The notes: generated by a model from the letters alone, not told the origin. Positions 52,901-61,232 are shown, numbered from the stretch's first letter. The stretch: DNA of 64,000 nucleotides from an uncultured Eubacteriales bacterium (GCA_934488615.1 CAKSSJ010000009.1:1-64000), one strand, 5' to 3'. Program-made: numbers and translations.

Positions 52901-53924
52901 TAAGAACAAGGTTTACGGCTGAGCCGAGGATGTTGTTAAGCTGAGAAATGAACGAAGCGCTTGTGAAAGTAAATCCGCTATATGTATAGTCGATGTTGAG
53001 ATACTTTGCATAGCCGTTGAGATGATCTCTGTTATCCTCAACCTTGTTGCCGTTAGCATCCTTAATATAGGAGCCGTTAGCGTCTTTCTTGAATTCAACG
53101 CCGCAAGCCTTCTTGAGCTCATCCTTAACGCTGCCGTTAAGAGCATCGAGAACAAGCGAAGAATTGAATACCTTCTTGAGAGCGTTGTCAATGAATGTGT
53201 ACATTGAGCCTGAGCTGATGTTTGTTGAACCGTTAAGCTCGGGAAGATTCTCAGCAATGAGATTGTCAATGAGCTTCTGAACCATTGTGTCAATGGATTC
53301 TGTAACAGTCTTTGGAACCGTCGGCTTAATCTTGTTTCCTGCGGAATCATAAGTAGTGTAAACTACTTCGTACAGCATCTTCTTGAGAAGCTGGTTGACA
53401 TCAGTGTAATCACTGAGATCAACAACCGAGGGAAGGATCGTACCGAGGTCAATCGTCTGATCAATGTAGCTAACGAAAATGCCCTTGTTGTCATAGAGGA
53501 ACTGAAGAACAGCGTAGAGAACGTTGATATCTCCGCTGCCGCTTCTGGTAACTCCGCTAAAAGCATTTGCGTTGAGATTGGCAAGATCGCCAAGCATGCC
53601 TTTGAATGTTTCAAAGGTTCGGCCGGTTACGAAGTTGTAAACCGATGCCATCGTAGCGTCAACTGATGTAAGATCAAGTTCGCCGATACCGTAGAGATCA
53701 GCTTTCTCAAGCTTGATCTGCTCCTTACCGAGCATACGGTCGAGCTCGTCAACTGCTGCTGATGCATACTGATCTGTTGTAAGAACAGGCTTATCGAGCT
53801 TATTATACTGGCCCGCAATATCAGGACCCTTATAAGCGGAATAAGCGCTTGCACCGACAACGAGCGTCGAAAGAACCATGATCATTGCAATAATGACACT
53901 GAGGAATCTTTTTGCATTACTCAT
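49974..53924 (-). CDS. Giant secreted protein with C-terminal FIVAR and dockerin
   Basis: The product has 1316 residues. Residues 1-27 are a signal peptide (ending VGASA). The N-terminal 700 residues are largely helical with no domain I recognise. Residues about 700-950 are beta-rich (Ig-like). A FIVAR-like region lies near 950-1190 (ADSWAAYQTALNFAQTV). The C-terminus is a dockerin with loops GDVNGDGNCADGADANTIL and GDLNGDDNVDGTDALNVLSV; the first loop has one extra residue. It is the first gene of the surface cluster, after a long structured leader. A scaffold or adhesion role is inferred from the dockerin. Confidence 0.87.
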   Translation of the reverse strand: MSNAKRFLSVIIAMIMVLSTLVVGASAYSAYKGPDIAGQYNKLDKPVLTTDQYASAAVDELDRMLGKEQIKLEKADLYGIGELDLTSVDATMASVYNFVTGRTFETFKGMLGDLANLNANAFSGVTRSGSGDINVLYAVLQFLYDNKGIFVSYIDQTIDLGTILPSVVDLSDYTDVNQLLKKMLYEVVYTTYDSAGNKIKPTVPKTVTESIDTMVQKLIDNLIAENLPELNGSTNISSGSMYTFIDNALKKVFNSSLVLDALNGSVKDELKKACGVEFKKDANGSYIKDANGNKVEDNRDHLNGYAKYLNIDYTYSGFTFTSASFISQLNNILGSAVNLVLKSGVYTWKTGDNSVLMDNLVGLAKAVLVNTGDDFFASYIKVATPAEVAKMSNEELIVYALRAIINGSVTGMYIPDSVTTIIDFAYYGMTQLLATSAPELDFSGYPHTLDTIIVMGVDYAIYSVNSAIDMGLSYVSDMNGVDQQLKIAAQYGIENYGGLLNGLSLSTSDSGWTTLNKIVDGVLGLNWLPTCANKDVKTFVIDDLIKNIANLDLKSVLDMFEISAFPSASDLNKTPKAAVLDIVTRVVNIIFPGALNTSATTFDAIASNGALASTVNAIFSDLYNYRANLVKGALPIVCSILELTTPQQFKFPTVTCDTFIYDKSGSPSFDIKLRNNSSGINTGYTDANGKFTQDELYTYDILSITSNSSVLKLTNDKPKVAAGEEATISVSATSTYSGSKPFIVAITYNVLTEDGKETLTKSPITEYVYSFISSVSNSDNEDKVSLKSGSYHITDGPKYLYASSMRDIYRAQYTFENTTANAVSGARVVATSSAGLNSSYVAVKDETFDILGKTGDQNGIARSYIFETTPTYDALSAEEKDAAWDSICGISSTVAAKRYIYTLGAQFGSTKATTSVRVFCYKDYGLESLLSSEIGKHRQQSNYSTGWSAWETAMEAAVNAVYSPYIQGNFMTVKAKLYKTAYESLKAAVETLDANELAGGLDSTKAIMNSYAPSNEGKTYTDSDYSFFGVADYEPYTYYNYRDEVKEANRMINRAEVPDAEGKTYPADTLTVTYRNHRLNLYGSRLLKKDADKRHLAYELNNLPSYDQSKYTADSWAAYQTALNFAQTVNNDASSDLRQTKVNTAYEMLLEYQKRLIEGGGSTPTTPVYELISDVSAIETADGKVLVGMSPNGTYDADHYFGTLTNCTVEYVENDQGVVSTGAKILVKDNSGKVIDTYIISVSGDVNGDGNCADGADANTILAVGGTVTTLDAEAKVLAGDLNGDDNVDGTDALNVLSVYSTIARIDYVNRTIIVG

Positions 53925-53939
53925 TTTTGGATTGCACCT

Positions 53940-54199
53940 CCATAGAATTTATATGCCTTGGGCATACATTACACACTGTTGTTTATCCAGCCCGTGTCGG
54001 CTGGCGCGACATCATTACGTCCGTTCACCTTTATAAAGTCTGATTTACGGTTGCCGAAACCTTCCCGTAACGGCACCCTGCCAGGCTGAATAATGATGTG
54101 AGCCAAACGTCATTACGACGCATTGTTGAACCAGGTGGGTCGTAATGAAGCTGACTTGCGCAAGGCGCAATTCACCCAATGACACCACTTTTATGGTTA
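53940..54199 (-). promoter_or_regulatory. Long structured 5' leader of the dockerin/FIVAR cluster
   Basis: About 270 nt separate the promoter from the ATG at 53924. TCATTACGAC (54110-54119) pairs perfectly with GTCGTAATGA (54139-54148); ACATCATTA (54009-54017) pairs with TAATGATGT (54091-54099). TCATTACG also occurs at 54012-54019 and could pair with 54141-54148 instead, so alternative folds exist. A CCAGCC/GGCTGG hairpin lies near the 3' end. No known riboswitch was recognised. Confidence 0.6.
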
Positions 54200-54204
54200 T
54201 TTTA

Positions 54205-54233
54205 AATATACCGCATAAAAGGGCAAAAGTCAA
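54205..54233 (-). promoter_or_regulatory. Promoter of the dockerin/FIVAR cluster
   Basis: TTGACT, 17-nt spacer, TATATT on the minus strand. No other promoter of this quality precedes the cluster. Confidence 0.75.
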
Positions 54234-54342
54234 TATTTTTTTGTTCATATTATTGAATTTGTACATTTTATACATAACTAATAATAATTTTTTGTATCAT
54301 TCCTTTTATGAACTAAGTTTAATAAAACAGAGGGCTGTCGAA

Positions 54343-54417
54343 TTCGGGCGCATAGAGCAAATCCCTGCCGCACAAGGCTGTACCTCTATAGCGCGAGCAG
54401 CCTTAAATAAGCCCGAA
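54343..54417. ncRNA. Candidate small structured RNA between the surface cluster and guaB
   Basis: TTCGGGC (54343-54349) pairs with GCCCGAA (54411-54417). Inside, GCGCATAGAG (from 54347) can pair with CTCTATAGCGC (from 54384), while AAGGCTG (54374-54380) can pair with CAGCCTT (54398-54404); these cross, as in a pseudoknot or switch. No protein frame of interest overlaps. Strand is unknown and the family is not recognised. The rest of 54233-54451 shows only A+T-rich sequence. Confidence 0.35.
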
Positions 54418-54451
54418 AAGGATAAAAAATATATACAATATATAATAAAGC

Positions 54452-54491
54452 AAGGCTATAATCCACGTCACTGTTTGCGAATTATAGCCTT
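54452..54491 (-). terminator. Terminator-like hairpin after guaB
   Basis: AAGGCTATAAT (54452-54462) pairs with ATTATAGCCTT (54481-54491). The 40 nt beyond the right arm (toward guaB) closely match the sequence next to the oadB terminator at 56190-56235. Confidence 0.65.
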
Positions 54492-54546
54492 TTCCGTTTA
54501 TTTTGTCGTTCGTTCTGCACTGAATGAGGCAGTCCGTTTTGACATC

Positions 54547-56013
54547 TTATTTTGTGCCCGAATAGTTCGGAGCTTCCTTCGTGATAAAGACATCATGCGG
54601 ATGACTCTCGATGAGACCCGCATTCGTTATTCTGACGAACCTTGTCTTTGTCTTAAGCTCCTCGATATTATGACAGCCGCAGTAGCCCATACCTGAGCGC
54701 AAGCCGCCGAGCATCTGGAAAATCGTGTCGCCGAGCGGTCCCTTGTAAGGAACACGTCCCTCAACTCCCTCGGGAACAAGCTTTTTGTTATCCTCCTGGA
54801 AGTATCTGTCCTTACTGCCGTTTGCCATGGCGGCAAGACTGCCCATTCCGCGGTAAACCTTAAAGCTTCTGCCCTGGAATATCTCGGTTGCGCCGGGGCT
54901 TTCCTTACAGCCCGCAACAAGCGAACCGACCATGATGGCGCTTGCGCCTGCGGCAATTGCCTTGACGATCTCGCCCGAATACTTGATTCCGCCGTCTGCG
55001 ATTACGGGTATACCGTGCTTTGCGGCGGCATTTGCCGAATCAAAAATCGCCGTGATCTGCGGAACACCGATACCTGCGACAACTCGCGTTGTACAGATCG
55101 AACCCGGACCGATACCAACCTTGACAACGTCTGCGCCTGCCGCAATAAGAGCCTCGGTAGCCTCAGCCGTTGCAACATTGCCTGCGCAAAGAGTGATGTT
55201 CGGGAATGCGGTCTTAACCTTTTCAACCGCCTTGATAATATTCTTGCTGTGTCCGTGAGCCGAATCAAGAACGAACATGTCTGCGCCTGCCTTTGCGAGC
55301 ATAGCCGCTCTGTCAAGCACATCCGCCGTTGCGCCGATAGCCGCGCCGCAGAGAAGTCTGCCGCCGTTGTCACGGGCTGAGTTCGGATACTGAACGCTCT
55401 TTTCGATATCCTTTATTGTAATAAGTCCCTTGAGGTAGCCCTCATCGTCAACAAGCGGGAGCTTTTCGATTCTGTGCTTCATAAGGATCTGCTTTGCCTG
55501 CTCAAGAGTTGTGCCTACGGGAGCGGTAACGAGGTGATCCTTTGTCATGACCTCGCTGATTTTGATATTGAAATCGGTCATGAAGCGCATGTCACGGTTT
55601 GTAAGAATTCCGACGAGCTTTCCTTTTTCATCGCAGATCGGAACGCCTGATATCTTGTACTTTTTGCAGAGGTTTTCCGCGTCGTATGCGTAGTGATCGG
55701 GAGTAAGGCTGAACGGATGGGCAATAACGCCGTTTTCCGAACGCTTTACTTTGTCAACCTCCTGAGCCTGAAGCTCCATCGGCATGTTCTTATGAATGAT
55801 ACCGATACCGCCTTCACGGGCGATCGCAATTGCCATGGGCGCCTCTGTTACGGTATCCATAGCCGCAGTCAGAATAGGCGTGTTAAGCACGATCGTGTCC
55901 GAAAGCTTTGTCGATATGTCAATATCCTTGGGAAGAATATCCGATTCCGCAGGGATAAGCAGGACATCGTCAAACGTCAAGCCCTCTTTTCCGAATTTCT
56001 CATCAAAAGTCAT
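54547..56013 (-). CDS. guaB: Inosine-5'-monophosphate dehydrogenase
   Basis: Rate-setting step of GMP synthesis: IMP to XMP with NAD+. The product has 488 residues. The N-terminal barrel start (EGLTFDDVLLIPAESD), a CBS pair in the middle (about 95-210) and the catalytic loop GPGSICTTRVVAGIGVPQ with the active Cys are all present, as is the flap region. GGAGG lies 7 nt before the ATG. Confidence 0.97.
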   Translation of the reverse strand: MTFDEKFGKEGLTFDDVLLIPAESDILPKDIDISTKLSDTIVLNTPILTAAMDTVTEAPMAIAIAREGGIGIIHKNMPMELQAQEVDKVKRSENGVIAHPFSLTPDHYAYDAENLCKKYKISGVPICDEKGKLVGILTNRDMRFMTDFNIKISEVMTKDHLVTAPVGTTLEQAKQILMKHRIEKLPLVDDEGYLKGLITIKDIEKSVQYPNSARDNGGRLLCGAAIGATADVLDRAAMLAKAGADMFVLDSAHGHSKNIIKAVEKVKTAFPNITLCAGNVATAEATEALIAAGADVVKVGIGPGSICTTRVVAGIGVPQITAIFDSANAAAKHGIPVIADGGIKYSGEIVKAIAAGASAIMVGSLVAGCKESPGATEIFQGRSFKVYRGMGSLAAMANGSKDRYFQEDNKKLVPEGVEGRVPYKGPLGDTIFQMLGGLRSGMGYCGCHNIEELKTKTRFVRITNAGLIESHPHDVFITKEAPNYSGTK

Positions 56014-56046
56014 TTTACAACCTCCACTCAGAATATAAATTGTCTT

Positions 56047-56075
56047 ATTCTATCGCAAATTCAAAAATAAATCAA
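56047..56075 (-). promoter_or_regulatory. Promoter of guaB
   Basis: TTGATT, 17-nt spacer, TAGAAT on the minus strand. Confidence 0.65.
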
Positions 56076-56152
56076 GCCTTTTTTTGAAATAATTTTAATC
56101 TGCAAGCTAAAAGGTGCGGTCACGCAATGATACTGAACGGAGAACAAAAAGA

Positions 56153-56205
56153 AAAAGCCATAATTCACAATCCGTTTTTTACTCGAAAGGTGAATTATAG
56201 CTTTT
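56153..56205 (-). terminator. Terminator of the oxaloacetate decarboxylase operon
   Basis: AAAAGCCATAATTCAC (56153-56168) pairs with GTGAATTATAGCTTTT (56190-56205) with one mismatch, followed by a T-rich run on the minus strand. Confidence 0.8.
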
Positions 56206-56249
56206 ATTATTTTGTTGTTCGTTCTGTGACGAATTGGGTGGTTCCTAAA

Positions 56250-57443
56250 TTACTGGAACATGATGAGCAGGAAGCCTGCCGCAACAGCAGAACCGATAAC
56301 ACCTGCAACGTTCGGACCCATGGCATGCATGAGAAGGAAGTTTGTCGGGTTGTACTTTCTGCCCTCGTTCTGAGCAACACGCGCCGCCATGGGAACAGCG
56401 GAAACACCTGCCGCGCCGATGAGCGGATTGATCTTGCCGCCCGTAACGAGATAGAGAAGCTTGCCGAGAAGAACACCGCCGACCGTTGAGAACGCGAAAG
56501 CGATAAGTCCAAGTGCAACGATCTTGAGCGTCTGAACCTGAAGGAAGGTCTGTCCGTTTGCGGTTGCGCCGACCGTTACACCGAGAAGGATAACGATGAT
56601 GTTGTTAAGTGCGTTCTGAGCAACGTCGGAAAGTCTGTCAACAACGCCGCACTCGCGGAAGAGGTTGCCGAGCATGAACATACCGAGCAGCGGAGCAACG
56701 GACGGAAGAATAAATGCTACAAGAACAAGAACGATTACAGGGAAGATGATCTTCTCGGTCTTTGTAACCTTTCTGAGCTGAGTCATCTTGACCTCACGCT
56801 CTTTCTTCGTTGTGAGAGCCTTCATGATCGGGGGCTGAATAAGCGGAATAAGCGCCATGTAGGAGTACGCTGCGAGCGCGATAGGCGCAAGAAGATGCGA
56901 CGCAAGCTTTGACGTAAGGTAAATAGCCGTCGGACCGTCAGCACCGCCGATGATGGCGATTGCAGCAGCTTCCTGCGGATTGAATCCGAGAGCAATGGCT
57001 ATAAGGAACGCAACATAAATACCGAGCTGTGCCGCCGCGCCGAGAATCAAGCTGACGGGGTTGGAAAGAAGAGGTCCGAAATCCGTCATCGCACCGACGC
57101 CCATGAAGATAAGGCACGGGAATATGTTTGACTTAACACCTGCGTAAATAATTCGCAGAACACCCGAATCGTACCAATGCTCACCCTGTCCTGCGAGCGA
57201 GCCGTCGCCGCCGAAGATCTGACCGATCGTCAGGTCATCCATGATGCCTGCGCCCGGGAGGTTGGCAAGAAGAATACCGAATGCGATAGGAACCAGCAGA
57301 AGCGGCTCAAATCTGAATTTGGGATGAATGGCAAGGAAAAGGAACACGAACGAAACAACGATCATTACAAGATTCTGCCACTCGAGGGCTGCAAATCCGG
57401 ACGATTCCCACAAGCCTTTCAAAACATTTAAAATCAAGTCCAT
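56250..57443 (-). CDS. oadB: Na+-translocating decarboxylase, beta subunit
   Basis: OadB is the integral membrane subunit that uses the free energy of decarboxylation to pump sodium out. The product has 397 residues with about ten helices. It has the family segments FGILLANLPGAGIMD, GVGAMTDFGPLLSNP, and GGADGPTAIYLTSKL, the last with the Asp used for sodium and proton movement. The start is given by the frame after the carrier-protein gene, spaced 17 nt. It is the last gene of the four-gene operon. Confidence 0.95.
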   Translation of the reverse strand: MDLILNVLKGLWESSGFAALEWQNLVMIVVSFVFLFLAIHPKFRFEPLLLVPIAFGILLANLPGAGIMDDLTIGQIFGGDGSLAGQGEHWYDSGVLRIIYAGVKSNIFPCLIFMGVGAMTDFGPLLSNPVSLILGAAAQLGIYVAFLIAIALGFNPQEAAAIAIIGGADGPTAIYLTSKLASHLLAPIALAAYSYMALIPLIQPPIMKALTTKKEREVKMTQLRKVTKTEKIIFPVIVLVLVAFILPSVAPLLGMFMLGNLFRECGVVDRLSDVAQNALNNIIVILLGVTVGATANGQTFLQVQTLKIVALGLIAFAFSTVGGVLLGKLLYLVTGGKINPLIGAAGVSAVPMAARVAQNEGRKYNPTNFLLMHAMGPNVAGVIGSAVAAGFLLIMFQ

Positions 57444-57460
57444 TCTGAATACCGTCCTTT

Positions 57461-57856
57461 TTATAAAACTGCAAGGATCTGATCGGTGTCAACAGTCGAT
57501 CCCTTTGAAACAAGAAGCTGCTTGATCGTACCGTCGCACGGAGCAACGATCTCGTTTTCCATTTTCATAGCCTCGAGGATAAGAACAACATCGCCTGCCT
57601 TAACAGCCTGACCCTCGGCAACATTCAGCTTGAGGATCGTACCTGGCATCGGAGATACTATCTGAGTTCCGCTGACTGCCGTGCCTACTACTGCCGCAGG
57701 TGCGCCGGGGGCAGTGCTTGCCGTCGGTGCAGGTGCAGGAGCCGCAGGAGCAACAGGTGCAGCGGGAGCGGCATCGCTCACAGACGTGATAACTGCATCA
57801 CTTTCGCTTACATCGACCTCATATTTTTTTCCGTTTAAAGTGATAACATATTTCAT
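57461..57856 (-). CDS. Biotin carboxyl carrier protein of the decarboxylase
   Basis: The product has 131 residues: an N-terminal segment, an Ala/Pro-rich flexible linker (residues about 30-65), and a biotinyl domain with the target Lys in EAMKMEN. It carries CO2 from OadA to the beta subunit. In E. coli-like relatives it is fused to OadA; here it is separate. Confidence 0.95.
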   Translation of the reverse strand: MKYVITLNGKKYEVDVSESDAVITSVSDAAPAAPVAPAAPAPAPTASTAPGAPAAVVGTAVSGTQIVSPMPGTILKLNVAEGQAVKAGDVVLILEAMKMENEIVAPCDGTIKQLLVSKGSTVDTDQILAVL

Positions 57857-58231
57857 TTATTTATCCTCCAATAATTTAATGGATTTAAAGGCAAGTCTTT
57901 CGGGACTTATACCGCTTTCATGGCTTACGATAGCCATGATCACCGCCGCAGTGCGCTCATCAACATCAACAAGTTCAACGCTCGGCTGTGCGGAACGCGC
58001 CGCTGAGCTGAGCGAATCCGACTGATCCGCCTTGGTGAGAGTTGCCGTCTTTTTGTCTGTCTTGTCAAAAATGAACGCAATTGCCTTTATGAAGAGTGCG
58101 ATAACCGCAAGCACGACTATAACCGTAATGAAGCCTACAACAGCAACAAGAGCCGCCTTGCCGAAATCCATGGCGTCATTTGAGCCGTAGAGCTTGGAAA
58201 AAACGCCGAGAAGATTAGGAGTCATATTCAT
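57857..58231 (-). CDS. oadG: Decarboxylase gamma-like small membrane subunit
   Basis: The product has 124 residues with one membrane helix (ALVAVVGFITVIVVLAVIALFI) and a polar C-terminal part. Its place between oadA and the carrier gene, and the one-helix-plus-tail layout, match the gamma subunit of Na+-pumping decarboxylases, which holds the complex together. The C-terminal part is long for OadG and ends with helical SPERLAFKSIKLLED. Confidence 0.85.
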   Translation of the reverse strand: MNMTPNLLGVFSKLYGSNDAMDFGKAALVAVVGFITVIVVLAVIALFIKAIAFIFDKTDKKTATLTKADQSDSLSSAARSAQPSVELVDVDERTAAVIMAIVSHESGISPERLAFKSIKLLEDK

Positions 58232-58245
58232 AATTCATTTCCTCC

Positions 58246-59628
58246 TTAGTCTATTTTTTTAATGGTATAGGTGAAGGTGTTCTTCTTTCTCTCATCGCGC
58301 TTGTCGAAGAAGGCTTCCGCCTGGGTCGGGAATGCGATGTATGAAAGAACATCCTCTTCGCTGTGAGCCTTTGAACCGATCTCCGCCTTTGCGGCCTCGT
58401 AGCCGTCGCCGAGCGTATCGGCATATCTGCCCTCTATCGGCTTCTCGTCGCCGAGAACCTTTTTAATGAGCGAAGGATCGATCTTTCCCGGAGCCTTGCC
58501 GTACTCGCCCTTTACATAGGCGCGGATCTCCTTGGAAACATTCTTGTATCTCTCGCCCGCGAGAACGTTTGACGTTGCCTGAACGCCGACCATCTGGCTC
58601 ATCGGAGTAACGAGCGGCGGATAGCCGAGATCCTTTCTTACTCTCGGAGTTTCCTCAAGAACCTCCTCGAACTTATCCATCTTCTTCTGAGCCGTAAGCT
58701 GAGCAACAAGGTTCGAAAGCATTCCGCCCGGAACCTGATATGTCAGCGCGTCGGTATCCGTTGAAAGAACAACGGGATTGAGAAGTCCGCTCTTGAGAGC
58801 GTCCGCCTTAACGGGCTTGAAGAAATCGTTGATCTCCTTGAGAACGTCCGTATCAAGACCTGTCTTGTAGCCGTCCTGAGTGAGGATATAATTAAGAGTT
58901 TCCGTTGCAGGCTGACTTGTGCCGCCCGAGAAGCTCGAAATTGCTGTGTCGATAACGTCAACACCTGCTTCTGCCGCCTTGAGCAGGGTCATAGGACCGA
59001 GGCCCGTTGTGCAGTGCGTGTGGAGGATGATCGGAAGCTTGACGTTCTCCTTGAGAGCGCTTACAAGCTCGTATGCCTCCTTCGGGCTGATGATGCCTGC
59101 CATATCCTTGATACAGATGGACTGAACGCCCATGCTTTCCATATCCTTGGCGAGCTTGATATAAGCCTTGGTGTTGTGCACAGGGCTGAGCGTGTAGCAG
59201 ATAGTACCCGATGCGTGCGCGCCCGACTTGATCGTTTGATCAACGGCAACCTCAAGGTTCCTTACGTCGTTGAGCGCGTCAAAAATTCTGATGATGTCGA
59301 TTCCGTTCTCAACGCTCTTTGCAACAAATCTTCTGACAACATCATTCGGATAATGCTTGTAGCCGAGAAGATTCTGACCTCTGAGAAGCATCTGAAGCTT
59401 CGTGTTCGGGCATGCCTTGCGAATCTTTCTGAGTCTCTCCCACGGATCCTCGTTAAGGTAGCGCAGGCATGAATCAAACGTTGCGCCGCCCCAACATTCA
59501 AGCGAGTAGTAGCCCGCCTTGTCCATTGTTGAAAGAATCGGCTCGAAGGTTTCAAAAGGCATTCTCGTTGCGATCAGCGACTGCTGAGCGTCACGGAGAA
59601 CCGTTTCTGTAAATTTGATCTTTTTCAT
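58246..59628 (-). CDS. oadA: Oxaloacetate decarboxylase alpha subunit (carboxyltransferase domain)
   Basis: The product has 460 residues: a carboxyltransferase barrel (ETVLRDAQQSLIATRMPFET, then GGATFDSCLRYLNEDPWERL) and the conserved PYC/OadA C-terminal helices. Metal and substrate residues (Asp in LRDAQQS, HTHCTTG) are present. It lacks the fused biotin domain, which is on its own gene here. It could also serve a glutaconyl- or methylmalonyl-type complex, but OadA is the best fit. The ATG at 59628 has AAGG 7 nt upstream. A possible weak promoter (TTGACG, CAGAAT) lies in the glyS end region. Confidence 0.93.
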   Translation of the reverse strand: MKKIKFTETVLRDAQQSLIATRMPFETFEPILSTMDKAGYYSLECWGGATFDSCLRYLNEDPWERLRKIRKACPNTKLQMLLRGQNLLGYKHYPNDVVRRFVAKSVENGIDIIRIFDALNDVRNLEVAVDQTIKSGAHASGTICYTLSPVHNTKAYIKLAKDMESMGVQSICIKDMAGIISPKEAYELVSALKENVKLPIILHTHCTTGLGPMTLLKAAEAGVDVIDTAISSFSGGTSQPATETLNYILTQDGYKTGLDTDVLKEINDFFKPVKADALKSGLLNPVVLSTDTDALTYQVPGGMLSNLVAQLTAQKKMDKFEEVLEETPRVRKDLGYPPLVTPMSQMVGVQATSNVLAGERYKNVSKEIRAYVKGEYGKAPGKIDPSLIKKVLGDEKPIEGRYADTLGDGYEAAKAEIGSKAHSEEDVLSYIAFPTQAEAFFDKRDERKKNTFTYTIKKID

Positions 59629-59680
59629 AGCTTTGCCTTCCAATTCAAAATTCTGTATATTGTTTATTATCCGTCAATAA

Positions 59681-61063
59681 TTAGAATGTAATCTTTGACG
59701 AAATATATTCACTGATTTCATCAATCGGCATACGAACCTGCTCCATTGTATCTCTGTCACGAACGGTCACGCAGTTGTCCTCAAGAGAATCGAAGTCAAA
59801 CGTGATGCAGAAAGGTGTTCCGATCTCGTCCTCACGGCGGTATCTCTTACCGATCGAGCCCGTCTCGTCGAAGTCAACCATGAAGTCCTTCTGGAGCTTC
59901 TCATAGACCTTGAGAGCGTCTGCGGAAAGCTTCTTAGAAAGAGGAAGAACCGCAGCCTTATAAGGAGCAATTGCGGGGTTGAGGTGAAGGACAACTCTTG
60001 TATCGTTCTTCTCAGCGTCGATAACCTCCTCGTCATATGCCTCGCAGAGAAGCGCAAGAACTGTTCTGTCAAGTCCGTATGTGGACTCTATTATAAAAGG
60101 TATATATCTTTCATTGGTTTCGGGGTCGAGGTATTCAAGCTTCTGACCGCTGTATTCCTGATGTCTTGTGAGGTCAAAGTTTGTTCTGTTATGCGTACCG
60201 TTGATCTCGCCCCAGCCAAACGGGAAGAGGAATTCGATATCGCATGCCGCCTTTGCGTAGTGAGCGAGCTTCTCATGATCGTGGAAGCGGAGATGCTCCT
60301 CGGCAATACCGAGATCCATATAATACTGATGGCCGTATTTCTTGAAATATTCGTAGAGGTCTGTGTCAGTACCCTCCTTGCAGAAGGTCTGGAACTCCAT
60401 CTGCTCAAACTCAATGGTTCTGAACGTGAAGTTACCCGGAGTGATCTCATTTCTGAAAGCCTTACCGATCTGACCGATGCTGAACGGAAGCTTTGCTCTC
60501 ATACTGCGCTGAACGTTGAGGTAGTTTACATACTCGCCCTGCGCATTTTCGGGACGGAGATAAATAACGCTCTTTGCGTCGTTCGTAACTCCCCTGTAGG
60601 TCTGGAACATGAGATTGAACTCTCTGATATCCGTGAAGTTATGCTTGCCGCAGTTCGGGCACGGGATTGAATGAGCCTTGATGTAATCGAACATTTCCTC
60701 CTTCGTCATGCCGTCCGCATGAGCCTCAGGGTCAAAATTGTCGATAAGATTATCGGCTCTGTGACGCATTTTACATTCCTTGCAGTCAAGAAGCGGATCG
60801 GAGAAGCTGGCAACATGGCCGCTTGCCTCCCATACTCTCGGATGCATGAGAATATCTGCGTCAACCTCGTAGCTGTTCTTTCTCTCCTGGATAAAGCGCT
60901 TTCTCCAGGTATCCTTAACATTGTTTTTGAGTCTTGCGCCGAGCGGACCGTAGTCCCATGTGTTCGCAAGACCGCCGTAAATATCACTGCCCGCAAAAAT
61001 GAATCCTCTGTTCTTGCAAAGGGCAACGATCTTGTCCATAGTTTTTTCCGTATTAGATAGCAT
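59681..61063 (-). CDS. glyS: Glycine--tRNA ligase, alpha2 type
   Basis: Class II aminoacyl-tRNA synthetase charging tRNA-Gly. The product has about 460 residues, the eukaryote-like single-chain form and not the alpha2beta2 form. Visible are YGGLANTWDYGPLGARLKNN, the motif-2 region (RNEITPGNFTFRTIEFEQME) and the C-terminal anticodon-binding domain. I choose the ATG at 61063. No T-box was found in its short leader (about 30 nt). Confidence 0.96.
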   Translation of the reverse strand: MLSNTEKTMDKIVALCKNRGFIFAGSDIYGGLANTWDYGPLGARLKNNVKDTWRKRFIQERKNSYEVDADILMHPRVWEASGHVASFSDPLLDCKECKMRHRADNLIDNFDPEAHADGMTKEEMFDYIKAHSIPCPNCGKHNFTDIREFNLMFQTYRGVTNDAKSVIYLRPENAQGEYVNYLNVQRSMRAKLPFSIGQIGKAFRNEITPGNFTFRTIEFEQMEFQTFCKEGTDTDLYEYFKKYGHQYYMDLGIAEEHLRFHDHEKLAHYAKAACDIEFLFPFGWGEINGTHNRTNFDLTRHQEYSGQKLEYLDPETNERYIPFIIESTYGLDRTVLALLCEAYDEEVIDAEKNDTRVVLHLNPAIAPYKAAVLPLSKKLSADALKVYEKLQKDFMVDFDETGSIGKRYRREDEIGTPFCITFDFDSLEDNCVTVRDRDTMEQVRMPIDEISEYISSKITF

Positions 61064-61099
61064 AAAAACCAATTCTCCCTCATTGTAAAATCCTATGAA

Positions 61100-61128
61100 A
61101 TTATAAAGTATTTCAACAAATAAGTCAA
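61100..61128 (-). promoter_or_regulatory. Promoter of glyS
   Basis: TTGACT, 17-nt spacer, TATAAT on the minus strand, about 30 nt before the start codon. Confidence 0.8.
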
Positions 61129-61232
61129 TGAAAAAAGTATATGAATAATCGCTTTATCTATCTTGCAAATATTGGTTAATTTGACATTTTATTAACAATT
61201 TTAATTTGCATTTTGATTTTTGCGGCTTTTAA

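Noticed and set aside
54343..54417. tRNA gene
   Set aside because: A 7-bp outer helix exists, but there is no T-loop GTTCRA, no acceptor end and no anticodon arm.
54145..54696. 183-residue plus-strand frame over the guaB end
   Set aside because: Its second half is antisense to guaB and its first half covers structured intergenic sequence; no ribosome site or domain.
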